Notes: generated by a model not told the origin, from the sequence alone. A stretch of DNA of 64,000 nucleotides from Prevotella herbatica (GCF_017347605.1 NZ_AP024484.1:1889501-1953500), one strand, 5' to 3'; shown: positions 16,389 to 25,551, counted from the first letter of the stretch. Numbers and translations are program-made.

Positions 16389-16408
16389 CTGACAATTATA
16401 TCAGCTAC
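16385..16408. terminator. Hairpin spanning both stop codons of convergent genes
   Basis: GTAGCTGA (16385-16392) and TCAGCTAC (16401-16408) are perfect inverted repeats around an 8-nt AT-rich loop. The arms contain the TAG of the DUF3109 gene and the TGA of the AraC gene. It could act for both strands. It lacks a T run, so termination is only plausible. Confidence 0.45.
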
Positions 16409-17276
16409 GCCTGTATTGTGTAGGTGACATGCCTACGTGTTCTTTGAAATATTTTCCAAGAAAACTTTGATTAGGAAAATTTAAAATCAAAGATATTTCT
16501 TTAATGCTTTTTGATGTATTCTTAAGAAGTACTCGAATTTCTAAAGTTACATAATAGTCTATCCACTCATTGGGAGTACGATGACTTATGGACTTAACTG
16601 TTTCTGAAAGATATTTGGCTGTGATATTTAGTTGTTTAGCATACCAACTTACACGTCGTTCATTTCTGAAATTATGCTCTACAAGGTTGATATAGTCAAA
16701 GAAAATATTCTCTCCTCTTGTACGTTTGCGACTATCATTATTTTGTATACGATAAATCGTATTACTGATATCATAAATAACAGTCTGTAGTAAAGACTTT
16801 ACGGTCTCAACGCGGAAATGGTGATCCTGAAGATCTACTTTTTCTTTAAGTAGGCGATAGTATTTCTGTAGCATTTCTGACTCATCATTATGAAGTCCGC
16901 ATACAGGATTATTTTTTGAAAACAAAAAGAGCGACGAAAGTTCATGGATATTAGAAATAATCTCTCTGAAGAATTTGTCAGACGCAAGTATTCCTATACC
17001 ATCACAATCAGGACTTAGTAGATAGTTGTTTGCAACTTGTCCAGGGCTGACTATAAGCATATCATTTGGATGGACGAAGTATTCTACTGTATCTACTGTG
17101 TATCTAGCCTCGCCTTTTGTGCACAGTGCTATTAGCAGACAACCCATTCTTTTGGGCTCGTCTGGGAATGGCAAATCAGCTAAGGAATCAATCAGCAGTA
17201 AGTCTTCATCAATGTGACTGCTTTGGTGCAATTCCAATGTTGATGCTATCGTAATTTCTCTACTTAGTGAACTCAT
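16401..17276 (-). CDS. AraC family transcriptional regulator
   Basis: A 291-aa regulator with an N-terminal cupin-like sensing region (ARYTVDTVEYFVHPNDMLIVS) and a C-terminal pair of helix-turn-helix motifs (ISWY-type first helix in RRVSWYAKQLNITAKYLSE; second in KSIKEISLILNFPNQSFLGKYF), ending GMSPTQYRR. The ATG at 17276 is preferred over 17294 because a TACCTTTG promoter element (17281-17288) lies between them. It would leave almost no 5' leader. It is downstream of the rhamnosidase-domain and GH95 genes on the same strand and may control them, which is inference from position. Confidence 0.88.
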   Translation of the reverse strand: MSSLSREITIASTLELHQSSHIDEDLLLIDSLADLPFPDEPKRMGCLLIALCTKGEARYTVDTVEYFVHPNDMLIVSPGQVANNYLLSPDCDGIGILASDKFFREIISNIHELSSLFLFSKNNPVCGLHNDESEMLQKYYRLLKEKVDLQDHHFRVETVKSLLQTVIYDISNTIYRIQNNDSRKRTRGENIFFDYINLVEHNFRNERRVSWYAKQLNITAKYLSETVKSISHRTPNEWIDYYVTLEIRVLLKNTSKSIKEISLILNFPNQSFLGKYFKEHVGMSPTQYRRS

Positions 17277-17280
17277 TTTA

Positions 17281-17288
17281 CAAAGGTA
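17281..17288 (-). promoter_or_regulatory. -7 element immediately upstream of the AraC gene
   Basis: TACCTTTG on the minus strand fits TAnnTTTG and ends 4 bp before the ATG at 17276. Transcription would start at or beside the start codon. No good -33 TTTG is seen at the right distance. Confidence 0.35.
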
Positions 17289-17335
17289 ATGCAAAAAATG
17301 GAATTCTTAGCTATCTTTTATTTAAAAATAATGCA

Positions 17336-18259
17336 TCAATATAACCAATTAGCGTGAAAATAAGTATTTATTTCGATTCCTTCCACACTTTGTATTTGGC
17401 TTCTTCTGAATTTCTTATCGCCACAGATAATAATGTAATCGCAATATTTATCTGTGAATTTTCTGTATGCCTGTTCATCAAGATCTCCATTGCATGTGTA
17501 TTTGAGTCCTCCGATATCTAATTTTTCGCCTTTCTTTGCTCCACGTAGCGTGATGCGTACGTAGCCTTGAAATGCAGGATTGAAACAATATACAATGGAG
17601 TCTCTGCCAATCCTTTGGCATTCGGGTCGTATTATTCTCGTGACACGTCGAGAGTTGTAGAATGATGCGTAATCAGAAATCGAACTTGTTTTATCTTTGT
17701 ATTGCAGCTTTGCACTTATCCAGCATGCTGGTTCGTATTCAGAAGAATTCCAAACAGCATCATTTGATGGTGAAATAAATTCTTCTTCACCATCAGTTGT
17801 TAATGAAATATTCGCTTTTCTACAGAGCCAATCGTCATTAGCGTTGTAGGAAAACTGTTCGCCATCTGACATTGCTCCGTAATAGTTGAGAGAAATTTGT
17901 TGAGATTGAACGTGGGGATATGAAGGACTGTACCATACCGCTATTGTATTGCTGTCAGGACGAAGAAACCTTGTTACATTGAATGTCATGCGTATAGGTT
18001 CGTCGTTTTCGCTATATGTACGGAAAGGCAGTCGTGTGTCTGTTGACACATTATATCCGTTTACACAGAGCTCAATCTGCCCTGTTGTCGTTATACTGAT
18101 GTTGGCTAATTCCGGGCGTTGATTATTTATATATGTCTGCCTGAACCAAATCTGTGATGTAGAGTCAACTTCTGGGTATGATATCCATTTTGGCATAAGA
18201 GTTTGTGCACTTATACCATAGGATATCATTAAAAGTAGACCTATCATTATTTCTCTCAT
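17336..18259 (-). CDS. Secreted protein with rhamnosidase N-terminal-type beta-sandwich, no catalytic domain
   Basis: A 307-aa protein with a signal peptide (residues 1-18, YGISAQ). WISYPEVDSTSQIWFRQTY and the following IELCVNGYNVS and TFNVTRFLRPDSNTIAVWY resemble the galactose-binding-like and N-terminal domains of GH78 alpha-L-rhamnosidases. The (alpha/alpha)6 catalytic domain is missing. The frame is open and complete, so this is a stand-alone protein and not an obvious truncation. Its ATG overlaps the GH95 stop by one base (TAATG), so the two are coupled. It may bind the substrate of GH95. That role is inferred; no function is proven by the sequence. Confidence 0.65.
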   Translation of the reverse strand: MREIMIGLLLMISYGISAQTLMPKWISYPEVDSTSQIWFRQTYINNQRPELANISITTTGQIELCVNGYNVSTDTRLPFRTYSENDEPIRMTFNVTRFLRPDSNTIAVWYSPSYPHVQSQQISLNYYGAMSDGEQFSYNANDDWLCRKANISLTTDGEEEFISPSNDAVWNSSEYEPACWISAKLQYKDKTSSISDYASFYNSRRVTRIIRPECQRIGRDSIVYCFNPAFQGYVRITLRGAKKGEKLDIGGLKYTCNGDLDEQAYRKFTDKYCDYIIICGDKKFRRSQIQSVEGIEINTYFHANWLY

Positions 18260-20616
18260 TAGATTTTCTTTTTCTTCCCTTTGCTTAGTGTAATGGTCTT
18301 TACTTTATTATTGTATATTACTTTAACTGTACCGCCAACAGTACTGAATATCTCAGCATTTATAACCTTTCCGTTTTTCCATTCCATATTTACAATATAT
18401 CCACCTCTGGCTTTAAGTCCTTTTATTGAACCTGTCTTCCATGAGGCAGGGCATGCAGGAAGAAGTTGTATGGTGTTGCCGTCACTTTGCATCAACATTT
18501 CACAAACTCCAGCTATTCCTCCGAAGTTGCCATCAATCTGGAAAGGTGGGTGTGCATCAAAAAGGTTTGGATATGTTCCTCCGCTGTGCTTGCGGTCAGG
18601 ACCTTTATAGTTGTCAGGACTTACATAGGTGAGTAGTTTTTGGAAAATATGATAAGCCATATCAGCACGATGGAGACGTGCCCACAAATTTATTCTCCAG
18701 CCAGTACTCCAACCAGTAGTCTTGTCACCCTTTATTTCTAAAGTGCGTGTTGCCGCTTTTGCAAGTTCAGGAGTGGCTGTAACTGTTATCTGATGTCCTG
18801 GATATAAACCAATGAGGTGGCTTTGATGACGGTGCTGGAAATCGTAATCGTCCCAATCATAATACCATTCGTTGATATCACCCATGTGTCCTACAGTGTA
18901 TGGATGCAGGCGTTTGATAGTCGATGCAAGAGTATCTTGATATGATTTGTCGGTATTAAGTGCTTGTGCAGCCTTCAGGGTGTTTGTGAGAAGTTCACGT
19001 ATGATAGCTAGGTCGGCTGTTCCTCCATAGCATGTAGTACCATGATATCCTTTGTCGTTTACGTATTCATTTTCAGGACTTGTGCTTGGTGCTGTAATCA
19101 GTTCACCTTTCTTTTTGGGGTTTTCTATTAGCCATTTCAGCATAAAGTCACTTGCTCCCTTCATTAATGGATAGGCTGTATCATGTAGGTATTTCTTATC
19201 TCTGTTGAAGTCATAGTGTTCCCAAAGGGTATTTACGAGCCATGCTCCTCCCATATTCCAATTGCTCCATTCTGGACTTTCCTGCTTTTCTCCAACAGGA
19301 TTAGACATAGCCCATATATCTGAATTATGACTAGAACACCATCCTTGGTTTACCCCATAATAGTGTTTGGCAGTATATTTGCCAGTTTTTGCCAATGATG
19401 AAATGAAACCGTTTAACGGCATTACCATTTCAGATAGATTTGCTTCTTCTGCGGGCCAATAATTTTCCTCAAGATTTATGTTTACGGTGTAATTTCCACG
19501 CCATGGGGAAAATTTATGCGGTGTCCAAAGACCTTGTAAGTTGGCAGGCACGGAAGGTGTGCGTGAACTGCTGATAAGCAGATAGCGACCATATTGGAAG
19601 TAAAGTGTTTCCAGATATTTGTTGTTTCCACCATCAGTGGTATAGTCTTTCAACTGTTGCTCGGTAGTTCTTTTGTTATCGTATTTAGCTCCGTTAAGGT
19701 TGAGTGAAAGTCTAGTGTAAATCTTTCTATAGTCAGAAATATGACGTTCACGGAACTGCTGGTATGTGTAGTTTACTGTATGCCAGATATCATTAGTGGC
19801 ATTTTCAATATAATTTGCTCCGTCGTTTACAGGATGCTTATCAAAGCCATTGAAACTAGTCTCGTTTACAAAATATAAGGTTGCTTCATCTGCATTGATA
19901 ATCTGAAGGGTAGAATCGGTAACTTCAATCTTTCCACCTTTATTGTTTGCTTTAAGGATAGAGCAGAAATGGATACTCTCTTTTGGATCACCAATGGCAT
20001 TTCCAAGCATGGTTATCTGTTTATCAGAAGCTTTTACCTTGTGTGGTGTTTGTCCGGTTAGAAGGATTTCGCAATTTATTGATGCTTTCTTGCTTGCGCT
20101 TAGATGAATGGCTATCAATTTATCAGGATTACTTGAGAAATATTCACGATAGAAATTTACGTCGCCGCGAGTATATCTTATCTTTGTGATTGCACTGTCA
20201 ATGTCAAGTTCACGATAATAGTTTGATACACTGCCCTTTGCGTAGTCATTTATCTTTAGTGTTGAAAGTGGTTGGTAGTTCTCTGAATTATGTCCTTGAA
20301 CAAGGTGTTGGAGTATGTCTGCTTCTTTGTAGTTCTCTTTAAACAATTCTTGGCGTATAAGCGGAATATATTTGTAAGCATCATCACCTTCATTAAGATT
20401 AACAGGCTTTCCTGTCCAAAAAGTTATGTCGTTGAGATATAAGATGTCTTGGTCAGGATTACCATATACAAGTGCCCCAAGCTTACCATTACCAATTGGT
20501 AACGACTCTTCGAAATACTGCGCCGGAGAGTTATACCATAATCTCATAGGCAGTTGGGTAGCAGACACAGTTAGTGATAGTGCTATTACCAGGAATGTGA
20601 GTATATACTTTTTCAT
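18259..20616 (-). CDS. GH95 alpha-L-fucosidase / alpha-L-galactosidase family enzyme
   Basis: A 785-aa secreted protein (signal peptide residues 1-19, LTVSATQ). The N-terminal beta domain begins LPMRLWYNSPAQYFEESLPI, followed by GNGKLGALVYG, which is typical of GH95. The (alpha/alpha)6 barrel carries GLWTPHKFSPWRGNYTVNIN with the catalytic-site asparagine, then MSNPVGEKQESPEW, TAPSTSPENEY, and the C-terminal FQIDGNFGGIAGVCEML. Length is normal for the family. Members cleave alpha-1,2-linked L-fucose or L-galactose from plant or mucin glycans; L-galactose occurs on some complex xylans, so a link with the xylan genes is possible but not shown. A terminator-like palindrome separates it from gyrB upstream, and I find no clear promoter in the 69-bp gap. 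Confidence 0.9.
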   Translation of the reverse strand: MKKYILTFLVIALSLTVSATQLPMRLWYNSPAQYFEESLPIGNGKLGALVYGNPDQDILYLNDITFWTGKPVNLNEGDDAYKYIPLIRQELFKENYKEADILQHLVQGHNSENYQPLSTLKINDYAKGSVSNYYRELDIDSAITKIRYTRGDVNFYREYFSSNPDKLIAIHLSASKKASINCEILLTGQTPHKVKASDKQITMLGNAIGDPKESIHFCSILKANNKGGKIEVTDSTLQIINADEATLYFVNETSFNGFDKHPVNDGANYIENATNDIWHTVNYTYQQFRERHISDYRKIYTRLSLNLNGAKYDNKRTTEQQLKDYTTDGGNNKYLETLYFQYGRYLLISSSRTPSVPANLQGLWTPHKFSPWRGNYTVNINLEENYWPAEEANLSEMVMPLNGFISSLAKTGKYTAKHYYGVNQGWCSSHNSDIWAMSNPVGEKQESPEWSNWNMGGAWLVNTLWEHYDFNRDKKYLHDTAYPLMKGASDFMLKWLIENPKKKGELITAPSTSPENEYVNDKGYHGTTCYGGTADLAIIRELLTNTLKAAQALNTDKSYQDTLASTIKRLHPYTVGHMGDINEWYYDWDDYDFQHRHQSHLIGLYPGHQITVTATPELAKAATRTLEIKGDKTTGWSTGWRINLWARLHRADMAYHIFQKLLTYVSPDNYKGPDRKHSGGTYPNLFDAHPPFQIDGNFGGIAGVCEMLMQSDGNTIQLLPACPASWKTGSIKGLKARGGYIVNMEWKNGKVINAEIFSTVGGTVKVIYNNKVKTITLSKGKKKKI

Positions 20617-20637
20617 AATCGTGAATATTAATGAAAA

Positions 20638-20660
20638 TCCCCCTCCTGCAGGAGGAGAGG
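20638..20660 (-). terminator. Terminator of gyrB
   Basis: The perfect palindrome CCTCCTGCAGGAGG (20642-20655) within a longer GC-rich hairpin is followed on the minus strand by GATTTTCATTAA. It lies 31 bp beyond the gyrB stop. Confidence 0.55.
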
Positions 20661-20685
20661 GATTGAAATATATTTTGTTTATCTT

Positions 20686-22656
20686 TTAAGCGTCAATATT
20701 TGCGTATGTGGCATTTTGCTCAATAAATTCGCGGCGTGGTTCAACGTCATCTCCCATTAACATGGAGAAGATTTCGTCTGCTTCAGCTGCATTCTGAATT
20801 GTAACCTGTTTTAGGAGGCGTGATGTAGGATTCATAGTTGTATCCCAAAGCTGATCAGGATTCATTTCACCTAAACCTTTGTAACGCTGTGTATGCAAAG
20901 CTTTGTCATCTTCTTTTCCTTCAACATATTTATCGATGAAAGCCTGTCGCTGTTGCTCTGTGTAGCAATATTCGCTGACTTTTCTGTAAGTACACTTATA
21001 GAGTGGAGGAGTAGCAATGTAAAGATGTCCGTCTTCAATGACTTTAGGCATGAATCGATAGAATAACGTCATGATAAGAGTGTCGATGTGAGAACCATCG
21101 ACATCGGCATCGGTCATGATTATAATCTTGTCGTAACGTAGTTTGTCAATGTTAGCTTCACGATCGTCTTCGCCTTCAACACCAAAACGAACTCCAATAC
21201 TCTGAATGATATTCATTACAGACTCAGCTTCGAATACTCTATGCCATTGAACTTTTTCTACATTAAGAATCTTACCGCGAAGAGGTAAAATGGCTTGTGT
21301 ATAGCGGTCACGACCCTGCTTTGCAGAGCCACCAGCTGAATCACCCTCGACAAGGAATATTTCGCATTCGTGTGGATCTTTGTTTGAACAGTCTGCCAAC
21401 TTACCAGGAAGTCCGCCTCCTCCCATAATGCTCTTGCGTTGTACGCTTTCACGAGCTTTACGGGCTGCGATACGTGCAGTAGCTGCAAGAACTACTTTCT
21501 CACATATTTTTTTAGCCTCTACTGGGTGTTCTTCCAGATAGTTGGATAGAGCTTCACCCACAGCTTGTTGAACGGCACCTGCAACTTCGCTGTTACCAAG
21601 TTTGGTCTTTGTCTGACCTTCAAACTGAGGCTCAGCAACCTTTATTGATATAACAGCTGTAAGACCTTCACGGAAGTCCTCACCAGCAATCTCTATCTTT
21701 GCCTTTTCAATCTGTTTTGATATTGTAGAGTCTGAGTCTGCATAATTTTTCAACGTACGTGTGAGCGCAGCACGGAAACCTGTAAGGTGAGTACCGCCTT
21801 CAATAGTATTAATGTTGTTTACGTAGCTATGGATGTTTTCAGAGTAATCTGTGTTATACATAATAGCTACTTCAATAGGAGTACCTTGCTTTTCAGTTTT
21901 AAGGAAGATTACATCATCAAAAAGATGCTGACGATGGCGGTCTACATAACGAACGAATTCCTTCAAACCGTCTTTGGCATGGAATACTTCCTGACGAGTC
22001 TTTCCTTCTTCGTCCTTACGAAGATCAGTAAGAATGATTTTGATACCTGCATTAAGGTATGCAAGCTCACGCATACGACTCGCAACAAGGTCCCATTTAA
22101 AAGTCGTTGTTGTGAATATTGTAGGATCTGGCCAAAACTGTTGGCGTGTACCACGCTTGTCAGTTTCACCAACAACTTTAACGGGATAAAGTGGCTTGCC
22201 TTTTTCGTATTCCTGTTGATATATCTTTCCGTTGCGGAATACCTGCGAAAGCATGTGGATAGAAAGTGCGTTGACGCAACTTACACCTACACCATGCAGA
22301 CCACCGCTGACTTTATATGATCCTTTGTCAAACTTACCACCAGCATGCAGTACAGTCATTACGACTTCAAGAGCAGACTTGTGAAGTTTCTTATGCTCAT
22401 CAACTGGTATACCGCGACCATTATCTTCAACGGAAACAGAACCGTCTTCGTTGATAGTAATCTCAACGTCTGTACAATATCCAGCCATTGCCTCGTCAAT
22501 AGAGTTGTCGACAGTTTCGTTAATAAGGTGATGAAGACCTTTTTCACTAATGTCGCCAATATACATAGCTGGGCGCTTACGTACAGCTTCAAGACCCTCG
22601 AGAACCTGAATATTCGAGGCTGAATAACTTGCCTCGTTGTTTTGATTTTCTACCAT
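20686..22656 (-). CDS. gyrB: DNA gyrase subunit B
   Basis: A 656-aa type II topoisomerase ATPase subunit, the usual length in Bacteroidetes. The GHKL ATPase motifs are in NETVDNSIDEAMAGYC, SVEDNGRGIPVD and GGLHGVGVSCVNAL. The TOPRIM domain is marked by CEIFLVEGDSAGGSAKQGRD and IIIMTDADVDGSH, and the C-terminal gyrase B motif by QRYKGLGEMNPDQLWDTTM. With GyrA (not in the window) it introduces negative supercoils. It is a single-gene unit with a -7 box at 22682-22689 and a terminator downstream. Confidence 0.97.
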   Translation of the reverse strand: MVENQNNEASYSASNIQVLEGLEAVRKRPAMYIGDISEKGLHHLINETVDNSIDEAMAGYCTDVEITINEDGSVSVEDNGRGIPVDEHKKLHKSALEVVMTVLHAGGKFDKGSYKVSGGLHGVGVSCVNALSIHMLSQVFRNGKIYQQEYEKGKPLYPVKVVGETDKRGTRQQFWPDPTIFTTTTFKWDLVASRMRELAYLNAGIKIILTDLRKDEEGKTRQEVFHAKDGLKEFVRYVDRHRQHLFDDVIFLKTEKQGTPIEVAIMYNTDYSENIHSYVNNINTIEGGTHLTGFRAALTRTLKNYADSDSTISKQIEKAKIEIAGEDFREGLTAVISIKVAEPQFEGQTKTKLGNSEVAGAVQQAVGEALSNYLEEHPVEAKKICEKVVLAATARIAARKARESVQRKSIMGGGGLPGKLADCSNKDPHECEIFLVEGDSAGGSAKQGRDRYTQAILPLRGKILNVEKVQWHRVFEAESVMNIIQSIGVRFGVEGEDDREANIDKLRYDKIIIMTDADVDGSHIDTLIMTLFYRFMPKVIEDGHLYIATPPLYKCTYRKVSEYCYTEQQRQAFIDKYVEGKEDDKALHTQRYKGLGEMNPDQLWDTTMNPTSRLLKQVTIQNAAEADEIFSMLMGDDVEPRREFIEQNATYANIDA

Positions 22657-22681
22657 TTCTTTGATTAGTAATATTTAGTTG

Positions 22682-22689
22682 CAAAGATA
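22682..22689 (-). promoter_or_regulatory. -7 element of gyrB
   Basis: TATCTTTG on the minus strand fits TAnnTTTG. The start near 22676 gives a leader of about 20 nt before the gyrB ATG. No exact -33 TTTG at 19-20 bp is seen. Confidence 0.45.
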
Positions 22690-22811
22690 CTAAAAAATAG
22701 ACATATTACGAAACTTTTATACACTAAAATACTTAAAAAACGAGGTGTATTAATGCTAAAAATGAATGTTTGAAATGATTTGTTTCTAAAGTGGATGTGT
22801 CAAAACGAAAT

Positions 22812-22845
22812 AAAGGTCGTAATTCCTTAAGAAATTACGACCTTT
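22812..22845 (-). terminator. Terminator of rpsT
   Basis: A perfect 13-bp inverted repeat (22812-22824 and 22833-22845, core GGTCGTAATT) surrounds an 8-nt loop. On the minus strand it is followed by TATTTCGTTTTG. It lies 23 bp past the rpsT stop. Confidence 0.8.
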
Positions 22846-22868
22846 ACTGAAAAACAAACAAGGTAATA

Positions 22869-23123
22869 TTAACCTAGCTTGCTAATATACAGTGCTAAAC
22901 CTGATTTGATGTTAGCAGCTTTGTTTGTGTGGATAATGTTAGCTTTAGCCAACTTATCCAACATCTTTTGTACAACTGGGTAGAGCTTAATTGCTTCATC
23001 CTTGTCAGAGAGTGTGCGAAGTTTGCGAACTGCGTTACGCATAGTCTTTGCATAATATTTATTGTGCAGAGTCTTTGTCTTTGTCTGACGGATTCTCTTT
23101 ACTGATGATTTGTGATTTGCCAT
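22869..23123 (-). CDS. rpsT: 30S ribosomal protein S20
   Basis: An 84-aa basic protein beginning [20 protein letters not shown], with the helical core [10 protein letters not shown] and the C-terminal [20 protein letters not shown] typical of S20. It binds 16S rRNA in the small subunit body. tRNA-Glu lies 28 bp upstream on the same strand and no promoter is visible between them, so the two are probably one transcript. Confidence 0.95.
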   Translation of the reverse strand: MANHKSSVKRIRQTKTKTLHNKYYAKTMRNAVRKLRTLSDKDEAIKLYPVVQKMLDKLAKANIIHTNKAANIKSGLALYISKLG

Positions 23124-23151
23124 CTTAAATTATACTTTTTATTTTTACTTG

Positions 23152-23223
23152 TAGTCCCTAGCAGAGTCGAACTGCTCTTTAGAGAATGAAAATCTCTCGT
23201 CCTAACCGATAGACGAAGGGACC
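23152..23223 (-). tRNA. tRNA-Glu (UUC)
   Basis: Read on the minus strand, a complete cloverleaf: acceptor GGTCCCT with AGGGACT, D arm GTCT...GGAC, anticodon stem AGAGA/TCTCT with loop TTTTCAT (anticodon TTC, Glu), T arm AGCAG-TTCGACT-CTGCT and discriminator A. CCA is not encoded. Confidence 0.95.
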
Positions 23224-23242
23224 ATGGCTTAAATTGCGGGTG

Positions 23243-23274
23243 CAAAGTTAGGACTTTTTCCCCAATCCTCCAAA
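23243..23274 (-). promoter_or_regulatory. Promoter of tRNA-Glu and rpsT
   Basis: On the minus strand TTTG (23271-23274) and TAACTTTG (23243-23250) are 20 bp apart. The start near 23237 lies about 14 nt before the tRNA 5' end. Confidence 0.6.
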
Positions 23275-23330
23275 TATTTACAGAATTATTTTAATAGAAA
23301 GTGATTTTTTTTGTATTTCTCTCTTTAAAT

Positions 23331-23361
23331 TTTGTTTTTTCGGTCTTTTACATTAACTTTG
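23331..23361 (+). promoter_or_regulatory. Promoter of recO
   Basis: TTTG (23331-23334) and TAACTTTG (23354-23361) are exactly 19 bp apart. Transcription should start around 23366-23369, coinciding with the ATG at 23369 and downstream of the ATG at 23363. Confidence 0.65.
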
Positions 23362-23368
23362 AATGACA

Positions 23369-24094
23369 ATGATAATAAAGAGTAGAGCCATAGTATTGCA
23401 TTCTTTTAAATTCGGTGAGGACAAGATTATAGTGGACTTGTTTACCGAAGAGCATGGTCGCGTGTCTTTTGTCGCACCAATTTCTTCATCAGCTAAGGCA
23501 AAGATAAAGAAGCAATACTTTCAACCATTTTCTATTCTTGATGTAGAATATGACTATAGACAAAAGCAAGGTTTGCAAAAATTTAAATATGTTGGTATTG
23601 CTTTCCCCTTTGTCTCTGTGCCATTTGATCAGTATAAAATGGTCATATCCCTATTTCTTGCAGAATTTACTTTTTATGCCATAAGAGGAGAACAAAAGAA
23701 TATTCCTCTGTTTGGATATGTAATAAATAGTCTGAAGTGGTTGGATAGTTGTAGTGAAGGCTTTACTAATTTTCATTTGGTTTACATGATCCACTTATTA
23801 AAGTTTATAGGTTTTTACCCTAATCTTGATGACTACGAGAAAGGCTGTTATTTTGATTTGAGGAGTGGTTGCTATATAAGTATGCCGCCTTTTCATAGAG
23901 AATATTTATCGACTGATGACACTTCGTTATTGTCAACCTTTTGCAGGATGGATTATTCAAACATGCATTTTTTTAAGATGTCACATATTGAAAGAAATAG
24001 ATTAGTTGATGTCGTACTTTCTTATTATAGGTTGCATGTGCCTAAGTTTCCCGAACTGAAATCGTATGATGTACTAAAAGAATTGTATCGGTAG
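23369..24094 (+). CDS. recO: DNA repair protein RecO
   Basis: A 241-aa protein starting MIIKSRAIVLHSFKFGEDK, which fits the N-terminal OB-fold of RecO (KTRAIVL...YGE). The second ATG (23369) is chosen over 23363 because the promoter's -7 box ends at 23361. The rest is the helical domain, with a degenerate zinc region. RecO works with RecR to load RecA on SSB-coated single-stranded DNA. It converges on ftsZ, from which it is separated by a two-way terminator. If the promoter call is right the mRNA is leaderless. Confidence 0.85.
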   Translation: MIIKSRAIVLHSFKFGEDKIIVDLFTEEHGRVSFVAPISSSAKAKIKKQYFQPFSILDVEYDYRQKQGLQKFKYVGIAFPFVSVPFDQYKMVISLFLAEFTFYAIRGEQKNIPLFGYVINSLKWLDSCSEGFTNFHLVYMIHLLKFIGFYPNLDDYEKGCYFDLRSGCYISMPPFHREYLSTDDTSLLSTFCRMDYSNMHFFKMSHIERNRLVDVVLSYYRLHVPKFPELKSYDVLKELYR

Positions 24095-24113
24095 ACGTAC
24101 AAATATGCTGAAT

Positions 24114-24160
24114 AAAAAAAGCAGCCATAATACTTGAGTATTAAGACTGCTTTTCTTTTT
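24114..24160. terminator. Bidirectional terminator between recO and ftsZ
   Basis: AAAAGCAG (24117-24124) pairs with CTGCTTTT (24147-24154), and inside it AATACT (24129-24134) pairs with AGTATT (24137-24142). The A run on one side and T run on the other serve both converging genes. Confidence 0.85.
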
Positions 24161-24173
24161 CTATCTATTTGTT

Positions 24174-25505
24174 CTATGCGAAACTAATTATACCTTGTGT
24201 AGGTTCTTGATTGCTCTTCTCGTCGTTGTTATTTGAAGGAGCACCTGATGCTTGATTACGTATCTCATCAAGCATTTGCCTTGTGCGCTTGTAGGTCGGT
24301 GTATTCTCAACAGCAAGTATTACATCTTCGTTGTCAAGGTCTTCAGGACGGAAAAGGAATATATGTGGACGGCGTTTGTATTGATTGTTCTTTCCAATGC
24401 TGCCATAGTAATGACCGCGTCTTTCTTCTTTTTCAGCCCTTCTTTCTTCCTCTTGTGCTATTCTGTCGGCTTCCTCCTGTGTATGTTTTTTAAGATGGCC
24501 ATTCATACCATCAACATCTTCTATACCAAATCCGGTAGCAAGGATTGTAACCTTGACATTCTTTCCAAGTTCAGGGTCAATAGCTAGTCCCCATTTGATT
24601 TCAAAATCACTTCCGAATTTTGCCATGAAGTCGTTGACATCATTCATCTCCTCCATCATCAAACCTGAATTATCATTCTTCTCATTACAGAAGTTGATAC
24701 TAAGCAGAATTTTCTTTGAGTTGAAAATGTCATTATCATTAAGCAATGGTGAATTGAGTGCATCTTCAATAGCTTTCTTGACTCTGCCTTCTCCTTCTCC
24801 ATAGCCTGTACTCATGATAGCAACTCCGCCTTCTTTCAATACAGTTTTTACATCATTGAAGTCAAGGTTTATTAAACCATGGTTTGTTATGATTTCAGCA
24901 ATACTCTTTGCTGCAATACTTAATGTGTCGTCAGCTTTTCCGAATGCATCAAGGACAGTAAGGTCAGGATATATTTCCCGAAGTCTTTCATTATTGATCA
25001 CAAGGAGTGCATCAACATGTTTTGACATTTCTTCAACTCCATCTAAAGCTTGATCAATCTTTCTGTCACCTTCAAAGCGGAAAGGTATTGTAACGATACC
25101 GACTGTAAGTATGCCTAGTTCTTTTGAAACTCTTGCTATTACAGGGGCAGCACCTGTACCTGTACCACCGCCCATTCCAGCAGTGATAAAAGCCATTTTA
25201 GTGCCATCACTTAACATGTATTTTAGCTCTTCAATAGTTTCTTCAGCTGCTTGTCGAGCTTTCGCAGGTTTGTTTCCTGCACCAAGTCCCTCTTTTCCTA
25301 ACTGCAAATGAACAGGGACAGGAGAGTCATTGAGTGCTTGATTATCAGTATTGCATAGTACAAACGATACGTCGTGAATGCCTTCACGATACATATGGTT
25401 TACAGCGTTACCGCCACCACCACCAACACCAATAACTTTGATGATACTGTTTTCTTTCGGTTCACCGAAATCCAATATTGAAGGTTTGCTATTATTATCA
25501 GCCAT
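24174..25505 (-). CDS. ftsZ: Cell division protein FtsZ
   Basis: A 443-aa tubulin-like GTPase that forms the division ring. The nucleotide-binding motifs are IKVIGVGGGGGNAVNHM and the tubulin signature GGGTGTGAAPVIA (residues about 110-122); the T7 synergy loop follows as NLDFNDVKTVL. After the GTPase core comes a charged linker (EEADRIAQEEERRAEKEE), an RRPHIFLFRPEDLDNEDV block found in Bacteroidetes FtsZ, and a tail ending TQGIISFA. It is the last gene of the dcw cluster, 46 bp after ftsA, and ends at the two-way terminator. Confidence 0.97.
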   Translation of the reverse strand: MADNNSKPSILDFGEPKENSIIKVIGVGGGGGNAVNHMYREGIHDVSFVLCNTDNQALNDSPVPVHLQLGKEGLGAGNKPAKARQAAEETIEELKYMLSDGTKMAFITAGMGGGTGTGAAPVIARVSKELGILTVGIVTIPFRFEGDRKIDQALDGVEEMSKHVDALLVINNERLREIYPDLTVLDAFGKADDTLSIAAKSIAEIITNHGLINLDFNDVKTVLKEGGVAIMSTGYGEGEGRVKKAIEDALNSPLLNDNDIFNSKKILLSINFCNEKNDNSGLMMEEMNDVNDFMAKFGSDFEIKWGLAIDPELGKNVKVTILATGFGIEDVDGMNGHLKKHTQEEADRIAQEEERRAEKEERRGHYYGSIGKNNQYKRRPHIFLFRPEDLDNEDVILAVENTPTYKRTRQMLDEIRNQASGAPSNNNDEKSNQEPTQGIISFA

Positions 25506-25551
25506 GTTGTCTAATTTAAAATGTGAAACTTAAATTATTATCAGAAGAGAA

